Positions 15,407-23,055 of a DNA stretch of 42,638 nt are shown piece after piece; within the stretch, counting starts at the first letter, position 1; every line of letters begins with the position of its first letter. The stretch is from EX4484-2 sp964592095. GTDB taxonomy: Archaea > Altiarchaeota > Altiarchaeia > IMC4 > QMZM01. The notes beneath the pieces are model-generated. The model searched no databases and was not told the DNA's origin. It saw only the letters and a program-made list of their open reading frames with translations. The position numbers and the translations under genes were made by a program. The stretch covers positions 1 through 42,638 of the forward strand of contig CAZQER010000003.1 of assembly GCA_964592095.1 (NCBI GenBank). The letters are read 5' to 3'.

Positions 15407-17131
15407 ATGATACCGGAACTAAATTTTGAGATAAGAGAGAAGGATATTGGAGCAAGAATAGGAAGACTTGAAATAAATTGTAAAAGGATTGAAACACCTA
15501 CAATAATGCCAGTAATAAATCCATTAAAGGAAATAATTTCAATAGAGGAATTACATAAAGATTTCAATGTTGAAATACTTATGACCAATGCATATATACT
15601 CCTGAAAAATGAAAATCTTAGGGAAACAGTATTAAAAAAAGGTATTCATAAATTTCTTGGATTTGATGGAGTTATAGCCACTGACTCCGGCTCTTTCCAG
15701 TTAATGCAATATGGAAATGTTCTCACAACAAATAAGGAAATCATTGATTTTCAGGAGAGAATAGGTTCCGATATTGGCTCATTTCTGGATATTCCATCTC
15801 TACCAGATACATACAAGGCAAGGGCTGAAGAGCAACTGGAGTTGACATTAAAGAGGGCTGAAGAAGCCAAATACGCCAAATTTGTAGTAAATGCTGGAAT
15901 ACAGGGTTCTACTTACCTCGATTTAAGAAAAAAGGCGGCAAGGAAAATTGGAAAGGATTTTCAACTCTGTGCTGTAGGCGGTATTGTGGGTATAATGGAA
16001 GATTATCGCTTTTCTGATTTAGTGGATATAATAGCAACCGTAAAGAAAAATATACCATTGGACAGGGTAGTGCATGCATTTGGTCTTGGACACCCAGTTG
16101 TGTTTTCTCTTGCGATCGCTTTGGGATGCGACCTTTTTGATTCTGCTGCCTATGCATTATATGCAAATGAACTGAGATATATGACTGAAACAGGAACAAA
16201 AAAACTGAATGAATTGAAATATATACCATGCAACTGCCCTGTATGTAGCAAATACGATTTAGAACTAAAGGAACTGGAAAAAAATGAATTGATCAAAGAA
16301 CTTGCACGACATAATCTGTATGTAACATTTGAGGAATTAAAAAGGATTAAAGAGGCGATATATGAGGGAAATCTATGGAATCTTTTAAGCATAAGGATGC
16401 GTTCACACCCGAATCTATTATCTGGGTTAGAAAGGCTTTTAAAATACAATAAATATCTTGCAGAAATTGACAAAATAACAAATAAGTCCGCATTCTATTA
16501 CCTTGGCAGGGAATCTAAACATAGAACTGAAATAATCAATGTGAAGAGGAGATTAAAGAGGGTATCATCTAATAATTTGTTGAATATACCTCCATTCGGA
16601 TTTGTTCCTTTGGAATTAACAGAGATTTACCCATTTATATCTACAATAACACCTGAGAGCAAAAAGAGGGATGATATCCCACATTCAATACCTGATATAA
16701 AAAAGGTAAGGGCAATGATGGAATACCAATTTGGAAGAGGTGCGGGAGAACTTATATCAGATAACGCTATAATAAAGAAATCAAGAAAAACTGGAAGAAT
16801 GAGGTGGATTTATGAAGATAATGAATTGATTGCATCCATCAGAGCATCTGATAATTGGATACTTCCAAAGGAAAAACTTGCCAAGAGATTACATAAAAGA
16901 TTTCCATATCCTATGCTGAGGGTTGTTATAGATGAGGAAGCAGTCCCATTCATAATGGATGGAAAGAGCGTTTTCTGTAAATTTGTTCTTGATATTGATA
17001 AAAATCTTAGGTGTATGGATGAGGTTCTTATTGTTGATGTAAATGATAATCTAATCAGAACAGGCACCCTTTATCTTTCCCCAAGGGAGATAGTAAATTT
17101 TAGATATGGGGTTGCGGTTCGAGTAAGATAA
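15407..17131 (+). CDS. tgtA: Archaeosine tRNA-guanine transglycosylase (ArcTGT)
   Basis: A 574-aa enzyme that swaps guanine 15 of tRNA for preQ0, the first tRNA step to archaeosine. The catalytic TIM-barrel shows ATDSGSFQLMQYG (Asp93), GIQGSTYLDLR, HAFGLGHPVVFSLAIALGCD with DLFDSA (second catalytic Asp), and the zinc site CNCPVC. The archaea-specific C-terminal region (from about 380) ends in a PUA domain (about 495-574: AVPFIMDGKSVFCKFVLDID, GTLYLSPREI). Full length is preserved. The gene is on its own, divergent from CBS genes and convergent with a KaiC-like gene 21 nt away. It is good evidence for an archaeal host. Confidence 0.96.
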   Translation: MIPELNFEIREKDIGARIGRLEINCKRIETPTIMPVINPLKEIISIEELHKDFNVEILMTNAYILLKNENLRETVLKKGIHKFLGFDGVIATDSGSFQLMQYGNVLTTNKEIIDFQERIGSDIGSFLDIPSLPDTYKARAEEQLELTLKRAEEAKYAKFVVNAGIQGSTYLDLRKKAARKIGKDFQLCAVGGIVGIMEDYRFSDLVDIIATVKKNIPLDRVVHAFGLGHPVVFSLAIALGCDLFDSAAYALYANELRYMTETGTKKLNELKYIPCNCPVCSKYDLELKELEKNELIKELARHNLYVTFEELKRIKEAIYEGNLWNLLSIRMRSHPNLLSGLERLLKYNKYLAEIDKITNKSAFYYLGRESKHRTEIINVKRRLKRVSSNNLLNIPPFGFVPLELTEIYPFISTITPESKKRDDIPHSIPDIKKVRAMMEYQFGRGAGELISDNAIIKKSRKTGRMRWIYEDNELIASIRASDNWILPKEKLAKRLHKRFPYPMLRVVIDEEAVPFIMDGKSVFCKFVLDIDKNLRCMDEVLIVDVNDNLIRTGTLYLSPREIVNFRYGVAVRVR

Positions 17132-17152
17132 ATCATACATTCATTCATATAT

Positions 17153-17887
17153 TCACACACCTTTCCTTAACAGTATATCGTGATATACATGTATTCCATC
17201 CTTTTCTATATCGAATCTATATATCCCCTGAGCATGATTTGTTTCCCTCATTTTTAGAATGGATAATCTCCTCTCAAAATATGTTCTTGAATCACTAAAT
17301 GCACCTATTGATTTAATCATCTGTAGATATATTATACCATCAACAACAAAATCAACCACCTGAAACTCCAATTCTTCAGATTGTTTTGTCCTTTCATGAG
17401 TCATTAATAATGTACAACCAAGATTTTTATAGGAATCTATCAATCTTTGAATACTTCTTCTCTCACCACCCATATCGCTACTAAACTGGATTATCAGATT
17501 TAATGGGTCTATGGCGACTCTTTTTGCTCCAAACCCCCCCACCCTTTCAAGAAATTTATCACTTATTATCCTCTCCAAGAAATCCTCCCCCATCTCTGGT
17601 TTTACTTTAAGGCTTATTATATCTATTTTTCCATCATTCTGGAGTTTTTTTAGATCATAACCAAATCCAGAAAATATTCTTGATAGTGCTTCTATACTCT
17701 CTTCAACTGTAATGTAAATACCTCTATCATTGAATCTCAAAGCACCATTTACTATGAATTGCATGGCAAATGTTGTTTTAGCACATCCCGGAATACCAGT
17801 AACTATTGTTGCAGATGCCTTTGGAAACCCACCCTCAATCAATTCATCAAATCCGGGAATTCCAGTGGGTACTCTCTCAACTGTCAT
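17153..17887 (-). CDS. KaiC-like (RecA-superfamily) ATPase
   Basis: A 244-aa single KaiC domain. It has VPTGIPGFDELIEGGFPK at the N-terminus, Walker A TGIPGCAKTT (30-39), the catalytic Glu pair in YITVEES, Walker B RVAIDPLNLII, and a C-terminal LKMRETNHAQGIYRF segment characteristic of archaeal COG0467 proteins. All ATPase residues are present, unlike the fused domain at 11631-12857. Its start overlaps the end of the preceding membrane-protein gene by 11 nt, so it is the last gene of a (-) operon encoding three extracytoplasmic/membrane proteins. This placement suggests it signals to or energises that membrane complex (inference). Confidence 0.9.
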   Translation of the reverse strand: MTVERVPTGIPGFDELIEGGFPKASATIVTGIPGCAKTTFAMQFIVNGALRFNDRGIYITVEESIEALSRIFSGFGYDLKKLQNDGKIDIISLKVKPEMGEDFLERIISDKFLERVGGFGAKRVAIDPLNLIIQFSSDMGGERRSIQRLIDSYKNLGCTLLMTHERTKQSEELEFQVVDFVVDGIIYLQMIKSIGAFSDSRTYFERRLSILKMRETNHAQGIYRFDIEKDGIHVYHDILLRKGV

Positions 17888-18725
17888 TTTTTGTTTTTGT
17901 TCTGTTCCTAAAAAGCATTATAAAGAGGATTAATATGATTATAAGAAGAATGAGTACAATTATAATATATAAATACTCTAATCCCAATGGTAAACCCCCT
18001 TTTTCACCTTCCTTCAGTTCAATTGTCTTTTCCATAATAATGGAGTTGTCTTTTGAGACTATCATAAATGTTATATTTCTTCTCTTCCATATACTTGGCT
18101 CATAATTTATTCTAACATTTTTTGTTTCACCCTTATTTATATGGTCTATCTCCCGTGATTCAAAAATCCAACCCATTGGATAGGATTTTGGGGTTATAAG
18201 TATATTATCAATATCATCTCTTGGAGTTACATCAAATTCAACAATGCTCTTGTTGGTAGATATCTTGATGTCCAATATTTTCGTTTTATTTGTTGAAATG
18301 TTTTCTTTTATTACAGTAAAATTTCCTGCAGGCCCATCAATGATGAGATTGCAATAATAAATTTTCGTTCTCACAGTAAAATTTCCTGCTTCTTCTGGAT
18401 ACCAATAAGAGTTTAATGTATATTCTGTTCCTGGCTCTGATGGTACCTCTTTGCTCCATGCAGAATAAAGTAGTATTGTTCTATTTTTTGATTTTTTATA
18501 TATGTCTGACCTAATTCTAAGTTTACAACTTACTGAGCCAGTATTACCCCACACAACTGTAAATTTCTGATATGTATTATTAACCAGTGATGGAATCTCC
18601 GAAAATGGTATATAACCATCAATATTACTATCAACAGATACCGAAACCTGTATGATTCCAATCGCAGTAAATGAAAACAAAATAATTGCTGTTAATAATA
18701 TAAATAAAAATAAAATCCTTTTCAT
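17877..18725 (-). CDS. Extracytoplasmic Ig-like protein with C-terminal membrane anchor
   Basis: A 282-aa protein read from 18725, where GGGGGTGAT precedes the ATG; an ATG 48 nt upstream gives an implausible leader. Residues about 3-25 are a signal peptide or anchor. The middle is beta-rich and CARDB/Ig-like (VNNTYQKFTVVWGNTGSVS, PEEAGNFTVRTKIYY), with several N-x-S/T sequons. A single helix (about 250-273) is followed by a basic tail, RNRTKTKNDS. The protein therefore likely faces outward with a short cytoplasmic end. The last 11 nt overlap the KaiC-like gene. Function unknown; possibly part of a cell-surface complex with the two upstream genes. Confidence 0.8.
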   Translation of the reverse strand: MKRILFLFILLTAIILFSFTAIGIIQVSVSVDSNIDGYIPFSEIPSLVNNTYQKFTVVWGNTGSVSCKLRIRSDIYKKSKNRTILLYSAWSKEVPSEPGTEYTLNSYWYPEEAGNFTVRTKIYYCNLIIDGPAGNFTVIKENISTNKTKILDIKISTNKSIVEFDVTPRDDIDNILITPKSYPMGWIFESREIDHINKGETKNVRINYEPSIWKRRNITFMIVSKDNSIIMEKTIELKEGEKGGLPLGLEYLYIIIVLILLIIILILFIMLFRNRTKTKNDS

Positions 18726-18766
18726 TACAATTATCACCCCCTTCTTTTTTAAGGAAATTGTTGATT

Positions 18767-19321
18767 TTAACAACCCACCCAGTTGAGGAGAGGTGTTATT
18801 ATTTTATATCTCGGTTTCTTTATTATAACATCTACCTCGCCTTCATAGTATCCAATCTCTTTTCCCGTAAATGAAATCTGTATTTTCCGATATTCATTAC
18901 TTTTCATAATAAAGGAATCAGCAGATGAGTTTATATATGGTGCAATAGAACCATATTTTTTTATACATATCTTTACATCCCTGTCCTCATTATTCCTTAT
19001 ATCAACAAACTTCCGTACGGGCATATTTGCATATATCCTTCCAAAATTCAATATATCTGTTCCCGAGTCTATACCAACCCTCAGGATTTTATCCGAGGCA
19101 TTTGATGGTGTTACATTTGCCTTTGCAGGAAATCTTACAATATCTCTTATAAAAAATGTACTTTTGGTTAAACTTCTTTTCTCCTTATTTACATATATTT
19201 TTGGTTCCGATATATGATCCGAGATTATCCAGTATACCAACCCAAGGGATATAATCAATAATGATATAACAACAATCCCCACAATTTTTAGTACCCTTTT
19301 CTGTCTCTCACCGATATTCAT
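18767..19321 (-). CDS. Membrane-anchored beta-rich extracytoplasmic protein
   Basis: A 184-aa protein with one N-terminal transmembrane helix (about 12-33) after a basic start (NIGERQKRVLK), so the rest should lie outside the membrane. The remaining 150 residues are beta-rich, in a pattern like ASPM-SPD-2/MSP or other Ig-like domains (LNFGRIYANMPVRKFVDIRN, YEGEVDVII). It ends WVGC, an unusual C-terminal cysteine that could bind lipid or a partner. It lies between two other Ig-like membrane genes with gaps of 10 and 41 nt. I do not recognise a specific family. Confidence 0.78.
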   Translation of the reverse strand: MNIGERQKRVLKIVGIVVISLLIISLGLVYWIISDHISEPKIYVNKEKRSLTKSTFFIRDIVRFPAKANVTPSNASDKILRVGIDSGTDILNFGRIYANMPVRKFVDIRNNEDRDVKICIKKYGSIAPYINSSADSFIMKSNEYRKIQISFTGKEIGYYEGEVDVIIKKPRYKIITPLLNWVGC

Positions 19322-19331
19322 TTTAACCCCT

Positions 19332-20459
19332 CTAACCCCATATAAAATAGATTAATAATGCAATTATAATAACTATTAGAAGTATATTTAATAGATTAAT
19401 GGACATACATTGTACCATATACCATAATACTGTTATAAAAATTAGAATTGCAAGAATTATTAGAATTCTACTCTCTCTCATTAAAAAGTAAATTATTACT
19501 GACAAGACTATGAGAAATATAATTATATATACAAGATGCTCACATGTTGGAAATACTTCTTTTACTTCTGCTTTTTTCTTTTTTGGGGATATGGTTATTC
19601 TTTCTGGTATCTCTATATCCTGAACATGTGTTGTGTATCCGGTAGTGTATGATATCTTTGCTTCCACTCTGTATTTCCCAGATTTTACCTTATCACTCAC
19701 CCAGTTTACAGATATGGGCTTTATCTCACCGGGTGAAGAATATGTCAGTCCAGAGTTCAGTGTTGCTATTACATTTCCTATCTTATCAAATATCTTCAGA
19801 TATACGAGTTTTATTGATATTGTAGTAGTTCCAGTATTTTTGAATATTACATCTATTTTTGCGCTGTTCTTACCTGTCCTATCGGCGATTATATTCATAA
19901 TCTCGCCTTTTCTAACGGCATTTCCACTTACCTGAAATACAAAGGTTGGTCTTGTAACAGCAAAGGTAGTAACTCCTGTTCCTTTCCCCCTGGTCGGTAT
20001 TTGAGGTGCTAAATTTATTGAGCCTGCGTGATATCCCGGTTCTGCATCCTTAGGAATTTTTAATCTAATATCAATCTCACCATTGGCTCTAACAACCGAA
20101 CCTCCAGGCAGATAAATCAATTTTTTGATAGCAGGAGAAACCAATACTGGACTCTTAACAACCTCAACCCAGTCTATTATGTCCTCTTCTGATGCTTCAG
20201 ATGGTATAAATTTATATGGTTTTGTTTTTTCCGTAAAATAGATATTTCTGTGTACTGGTATATATTTCGCATTAACCAGGATATCCCCCTTTGAGTTTGT
20301 CATTAGATAATATCTAAAGGTTATCTCCTCCCCTGGATTAACCAATCCCAAATCATATACTCCCGGAGCTGTTCCTATTGAGGTTGCAAATACATTACAT
20401 GTAATCTGTAATATGATGTAACAAATTGTTAAACTATTTATTATTTTTTCCTTGTTCAT
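19332..20459 (-). CDS. Secreted Ig-like protein with three C-terminal membrane helices
   Basis: A 375-aa protein started at 20459 (MNKEKII), giving a clean signal peptide (about 5-26, ending NVFA-TS). An in-frame ATG 39 nt upstream would place extra residues before the signal. The exterior part has a repeated beta-sandwich pattern: GVYDLGLVNPGEEITFRYYL, RLKIPKDAEPGYHAGSINLA, and IDVIFKNTGTTTISIKLVYL. The pattern resembles proteins of the DUF916/cell-surface type, but I cannot name a family. Three hydrophobic helices occupy about 305-375. It is the first gene of the (-) operon ending in the KaiC-like ATPase. Confidence 0.8.
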   Translation of the reverse strand: MNKEKIINSLTICYIILQITCNVFATSIGTAPGVYDLGLVNPGEEITFRYYLMTNSKGDILVNAKYIPVHRNIYFTEKTKPYKFIPSEASEEDIIDWVEVVKSPVLVSPAIKKLIYLPGGSVVRANGEIDIRLKIPKDAEPGYHAGSINLAPQIPTRGKGTGVTTFAVTRPTFVFQVSGNAVRKGEIMNIIADRTGKNSAKIDVIFKNTGTTTISIKLVYLKIFDKIGNVIATLNSGLTYSSPGEIKPISVNWVSDKVKSGKYRVEAKISYTTGYTTHVQDIEIPERITISPKKKKAEVKEVFPTCEHLVYIIIFLIVLSVIIYFLMRESRILIILAILIFITVLWYMVQCMSINLLNILLIVIIIALLIYFIWG

Positions 20460-20555
20460 CTTTATTCTGTAAAATGTATAAAGATATAAATATCCCAATA
20501 TATAATTATATAACTATGTTAAGTTGGTATTATATTTATCTATAATGCTATTAAA

Positions 20556-21524
20556 ATGTTTGGATTAAAATGTAAAGTAATTATATTTATTTTCTCCGTA
20601 TTGATTCTTTTTATTAATGTTGAAGGACAAGTAAATGATACTGATTCATCAACAGTAGGTGTAACCCTTACAAGTAAAACAATGATTGATATAACCCCTG
20701 ATAGTTTATCATGGATTGGTGTACATCCAGGAGGCGTAGGAGATAATAATTCTGAGGTAAATAACTATTATGCAGTACAGATTCAGAATATTGGTTCTAA
20801 GAATATTACTCACGTGTGGTTTAATGCTACCTATCCTACTGCCACACCATTTGCTATTGGAAGTGCATCAAAAACCAATTCTGGAAACTATGTTGTTCTT
20901 GCAAAGGGCAACTCTTCTAATGATTTCTATTTTGTGAACAGGGTTGAATATGCAGAGGTTAATACCTTGGTATATCTGAGAGACCCTGATGGTAATATGC
21001 CACCAAATAGTAGTGCATTCTTTTATGGTAGATTCAGAAATGCCAGTAACGAATACTTCTGGATGGTAGATAAAAAGGATGGTAATTGTTCTGATAATAC
21101 ATTCTATATTGGTGATGACCCCCATACTGTATTATCTACAGGTTCAGTAGATTTTGAAAATTGTGTAAGTGGTTTGGATAATGCACCTGGTGATGGTATA
21201 AATGCCTGTCGTTATGGAACCTTGATCCGGAATGGGGAATATGGTTATGCAAATGTTAATATAGGTGGACAGTTATATTGTGTTGCTGTTTCGCAGTATT
21301 GTAATAAAACATTCTTCTCACACTGGAACAGGGACTATCCATTTAACGAGTGTGATGGTAGTTATTCTACATTTGCATGGAACACAACAAATGGAACCGA
21401 TGGTGATGGTTATCTTGTTCCAGGAGAATCCTTCTTTATGAAAATAAAGGTCTTTGTTCCTTATGGTATCTATGAGGGGGCATCAAATATAGGTAAATTG
21501 GTGGTTTTAGCAAACAGTGTATAA
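20556..21524 (+). CDS. Secreted surface protein, family not recognised
   Basis: A 322-aa protein with a signal peptide (about 1-24, ending NVEG-Q) and no other membrane segment. It is rich in Asn, Gly, Ser and aromatic residues with many N-x-S/T sequons, as in glycosylated archaeal surface proteins. Several Cys pairs occur in the second half (DGNCSDN, FENCVSG, NACRYG, LYCVAVSQYCNK, FNECDG), so disulfides are likely. The N-terminal part (IDITPDSLSWIGVHPGG and AVQIQNIGSKNITHVWFNAT) looks like a CARDB-type beta-sandwich. It is divergent from the Ig-like operon and may share its promoter region. It could be an adhesin or an S-layer-associated protein. Confidence 0.75.
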   Translation: MFGLKCKVIIFIFSVLILFINVEGQVNDTDSSTVGVTLTSKTMIDITPDSLSWIGVHPGGVGDNNSEVNNYYAVQIQNIGSKNITHVWFNATYPTATPFAIGSASKTNSGNYVVLAKGNSSNDFYFVNRVEYAEVNTLVYLRDPDGNMPPNSSAFFYGRFRNASNEYFWMVDKKDGNCSDNTFYIGDDPHTVLSTGSVDFENCVSGLDNAPGDGINACRYGTLIRNGEYGYANVNIGGQLYCVAVSQYCNKTFFSHWNRDYPFNECDGSYSTFAWNTTNGTDGDGYLVPGESFFMKIKVFVPYGIYEGASNIGKLVVLANSV

Positions 21525-21564
21525 CAATTTGATTTACTTTTTAAATTCTATCATTATTATAAAT

Positions 21565-21657
21565 AATGGGGCTGTCAAAAACTACCACCACGGTAGGATT
21601 ATACGCATTAAAAACCCAATCCACAATCTCCTTAATATGCGTATTGACAGCCCCATT
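21565..21657. repeat. 93-bp MITE-like element with 14-bp perfect terminal inverted repeats
   Basis: AATGGGGCTGTCAA (21565-21578) is the exact reverse complement of TTGACAGCCCCATT (21644-21657). Inside, ATACGCATTA (21601-21610) and TAATATGCGTAT (21633-21644) form a second, slightly bulged inverted pair. The element is GC-richer than its surroundings and lies directly before the start codon at 21667. The GGGGCTGTCA end is reminiscent of insertion-sequence termini. I see no convincing target-site duplication beyond AAA. A structured leader RNA or regulatory site for the downstream gene is the alternative. Confidence 0.65.
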
Positions 21658-21666
21658 CAAATTAAA

Positions 21667-21918
21667 ATGGATGAAAACGAATTTGATAGAATAGATGAAT
21701 TTATTGTTGATATTCTCACAAAAAGTAGTGAGCCATTAACTACATACAAGATTGCAAAAAAGGCCGGAATTGCATGGTCAACAGCAAATATACATTGTTA
21801 TAAATTGAAGTCCATGTGTGTACTTAAAGAGAGTATTGAAACTCCAGAGTATGGAAGAAAACAAGTGATATGGATGCTAATGAGTAAAACACCAAAATTG
21901 AGTGAATATATAAAATAA
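21667..21918 (+). CDS. Small winged-helix DNA-binding protein
   Basis: An 83-aa protein read from the ATG at 21667. The frame is open for another 150 nt upstream, but that part translates the inverted repeat at 21565-21657 and is unlikely to be coding. The core VDILTKSSEPLTTYKIAKKAGIAW (in segments) followed by STANIHCYKLKSMCVLKESI is a classic winged helix: helix, turn, recognition helix, then wing (GRKQVIWML). It may be a transcription regulator of the secreted-protein gene upstream or of itself. The gene is alone, convergent with the PurM-like gene 9 nt away. Confidence 0.7.
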   Translation: MDENEFDRIDEFIVDILTKSSEPLTTYKIAKKAGIAWSTANIHCYKLKSMCVLKESIETPEYGRKQVIWMLMSKTPKLSEYIK

Positions 21919-21927
21919 ATAAAATCA

Positions 21928-22806
21928 CTATAATCTAGGCATTTTGTATGGCATATTTCTAATCAATTCATTCATTTTTTTCTTATCAACCAATATCTCA
22001 TCTCCAATGCATATTTCCATTTCATTTTTTACTATACCCACCTCAACAACGGGACATCTGTTTTTTGCAGAAATCTCTATAACCTTCCTTGTATCATCTT
22101 CAGGAACAGAAATCAGATAATTTCCCATATACCTACCAATATGAGAAAACGGTATACTTGTAATTGCAATTCCCATCCTTGATTTTATTAACATTTCTGT
22201 TAGATTTCCAAACCACCCCCCTCTTGACGCATCCTTTGATGCATTTATTCTAACCCCTTTTTTAATAATCTCCAGAAATGTATTAAATTTTATATTTGCT
22301 TTTCGTATTCTTTCTCCGATATCCCCCTCAACCACATCACCAAGCATGAGAATTCTATCACCCTCTCTCACGCCCGCATCTGATATTGGTTTGTCTACCA
22401 ACTCCCCAATTACAGTAAATGATATGCATGGTTTTAATTGACTCTCCAGTTGTGTATTTCCACCCAATATAGGAACATTAAGCCCAATACTCTGTTTCTT
22501 TATATCTTCTGCAACCCCCTTGGCTTCGTTTAAATCCTCAACTTGCATTGAATTCAGTGCATAGAGTGGTTTTCCACCCATAACAACGATATCAGAACAG
22601 GTATGAATTAAACCCGTTTTTCTACCAATCTTGAGTGGATAGGGCCCCTCCATATTTATTATGGTATTACCTACTACAATCGCATCATCGCCCTGTCTTA
22701 TACCATAGACCAAATTATCAACCTTTTCATCCATATACCAGAAAACCCTTCTTATATCATTGGTCTCCAATATATGCTCAATACAACGATTTATATCATT
22801 CCTCAT
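21928..22806 (-). CDS. AIR synthase/SelD-related (PurM-superfamily) protein
   Basis: A 292-aa protein of the PurM/ThiL/HypE fold. Motifs are YGIRQGDDAIVVG (34-46), TCSDIVVMGGKPLYALNSM, NVPILGGNTQLES and KDASRGGWFGNLTEM. These place it in the ATP-binding group that includes AIR synthase, selenophosphate synthetase and the 'AIR synthase-related' proteins of methanogens. It lacks the N-terminal Cys/Sec loop of true SelD and is shorter than PurM. The substrate is unknown; a methanogenesis-marker-type relative is possible. A box C/D sRNA lies 20 nt upstream on the same strand and could be processed from its leader. Confidence 0.78.
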   Translation of the reverse strand: MRNDINRCIEHILETNDIRRVFWYMDEKVDNLVYGIRQGDDAIVVGNTIINMEGPYPLKIGRKTGLIHTCSDIVVMGGKPLYALNSMQVEDLNEAKGVAEDIKKQSIGLNVPILGGNTQLESQLKPCISFTVIGELVDKPISDAGVREGDRILMLGDVVEGDIGERIRKANIKFNTFLEIIKKGVRINASKDASRGGWFGNLTEMLIKSRMGIAITSIPFSHIGRYMGNYLISVPEDDTRKVIEISAKNRCPVVEVGIVKNEMEICIGDEILVDKKKMNELIRNMPYKMPRL

Positions 22807-22826
22807 TTTTCTTTAATTTAATTGAT

Positions 22827-22888
22827 TGACAGTCAGCTCGCCCATCACTCATCATTTCTCAGCGGTTGTTCGCATCATCATACTGTCA
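22827..22888 (-). ncRNA. Box C/D guide sRNA, probably targeting the 23S A-loop
   Basis: On the minus strand: terminal stem TGACAGT/ACTGTCA, box C ATGATGA (22881-22875), 12-nt guide TGCGAACAACCG, box D' CTGA (22862-22859), spacer GAAA, box C' TGATGA (22854-22849), 12-nt guide GTGATGGGCGAG, box D CTGA (22836-22833). Two guides of exactly 12 nt and a 4-nt D'-C' spacer match canonical archaeal C/D sRNAs bound by L7Ae, Nop5 and fibrillarin for 2'-O-methylation. From memory of the conserved A-loop (GGCUGUUCGCC), the D' guide would place its target near Um2552 (E. coli numbering) with mismatches, and the D guide pairs just downstream with wobbles. Targets are inference. Confidence 0.85.
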
Positions 22889-22962
22889 TATCTATATTAG
22901 AATGAAAATAAATGAATGTTTTTTGAATCTACTTTGTAAAAATTTTTTTATAAAGTCAAAAA

Positions 22963-22979
22963 ATTGTAAATTTTACAAT
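22963..22979. promoter_or_regulatory. 17-bp palindrome upstream of the ABC importer
   Basis: ATTGTAAA-T-TTTACAAT is a perfect palindrome with 8-bp arms. A half-site TTTGTAAA precedes it at 22933-22940. A TATA-like TTTTTTATAAAG at about 22945-22955 lies between half-site and palindrome, so a bound regulator could block or recruit transcription factors. The downstream ATG is at 23056, with a strong AAGGAGGGGG at 23042-23051. Confidence 0.55.
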
Positions 22980-23055
22980 GTTTATATTTAAAGTATCTGT
23001 TTCAATTTATTTCAATTTATATTCTTATATATAACTTATCTAAGGAGGGGGTAAA

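Noticed and set aside
17153..17887. True circadian KaiC
   Set aside because: A single RecA domain without the second domain or KaiA/KaiB partners; it belongs to the broad archaeal COG0467 group.
21517..21666. N-terminal extension of the winged-helix protein
   Set aside because: It translates the inverted-repeat element and overlaps the upstream gene; the ATG at 21667 begins the recognisable domain.
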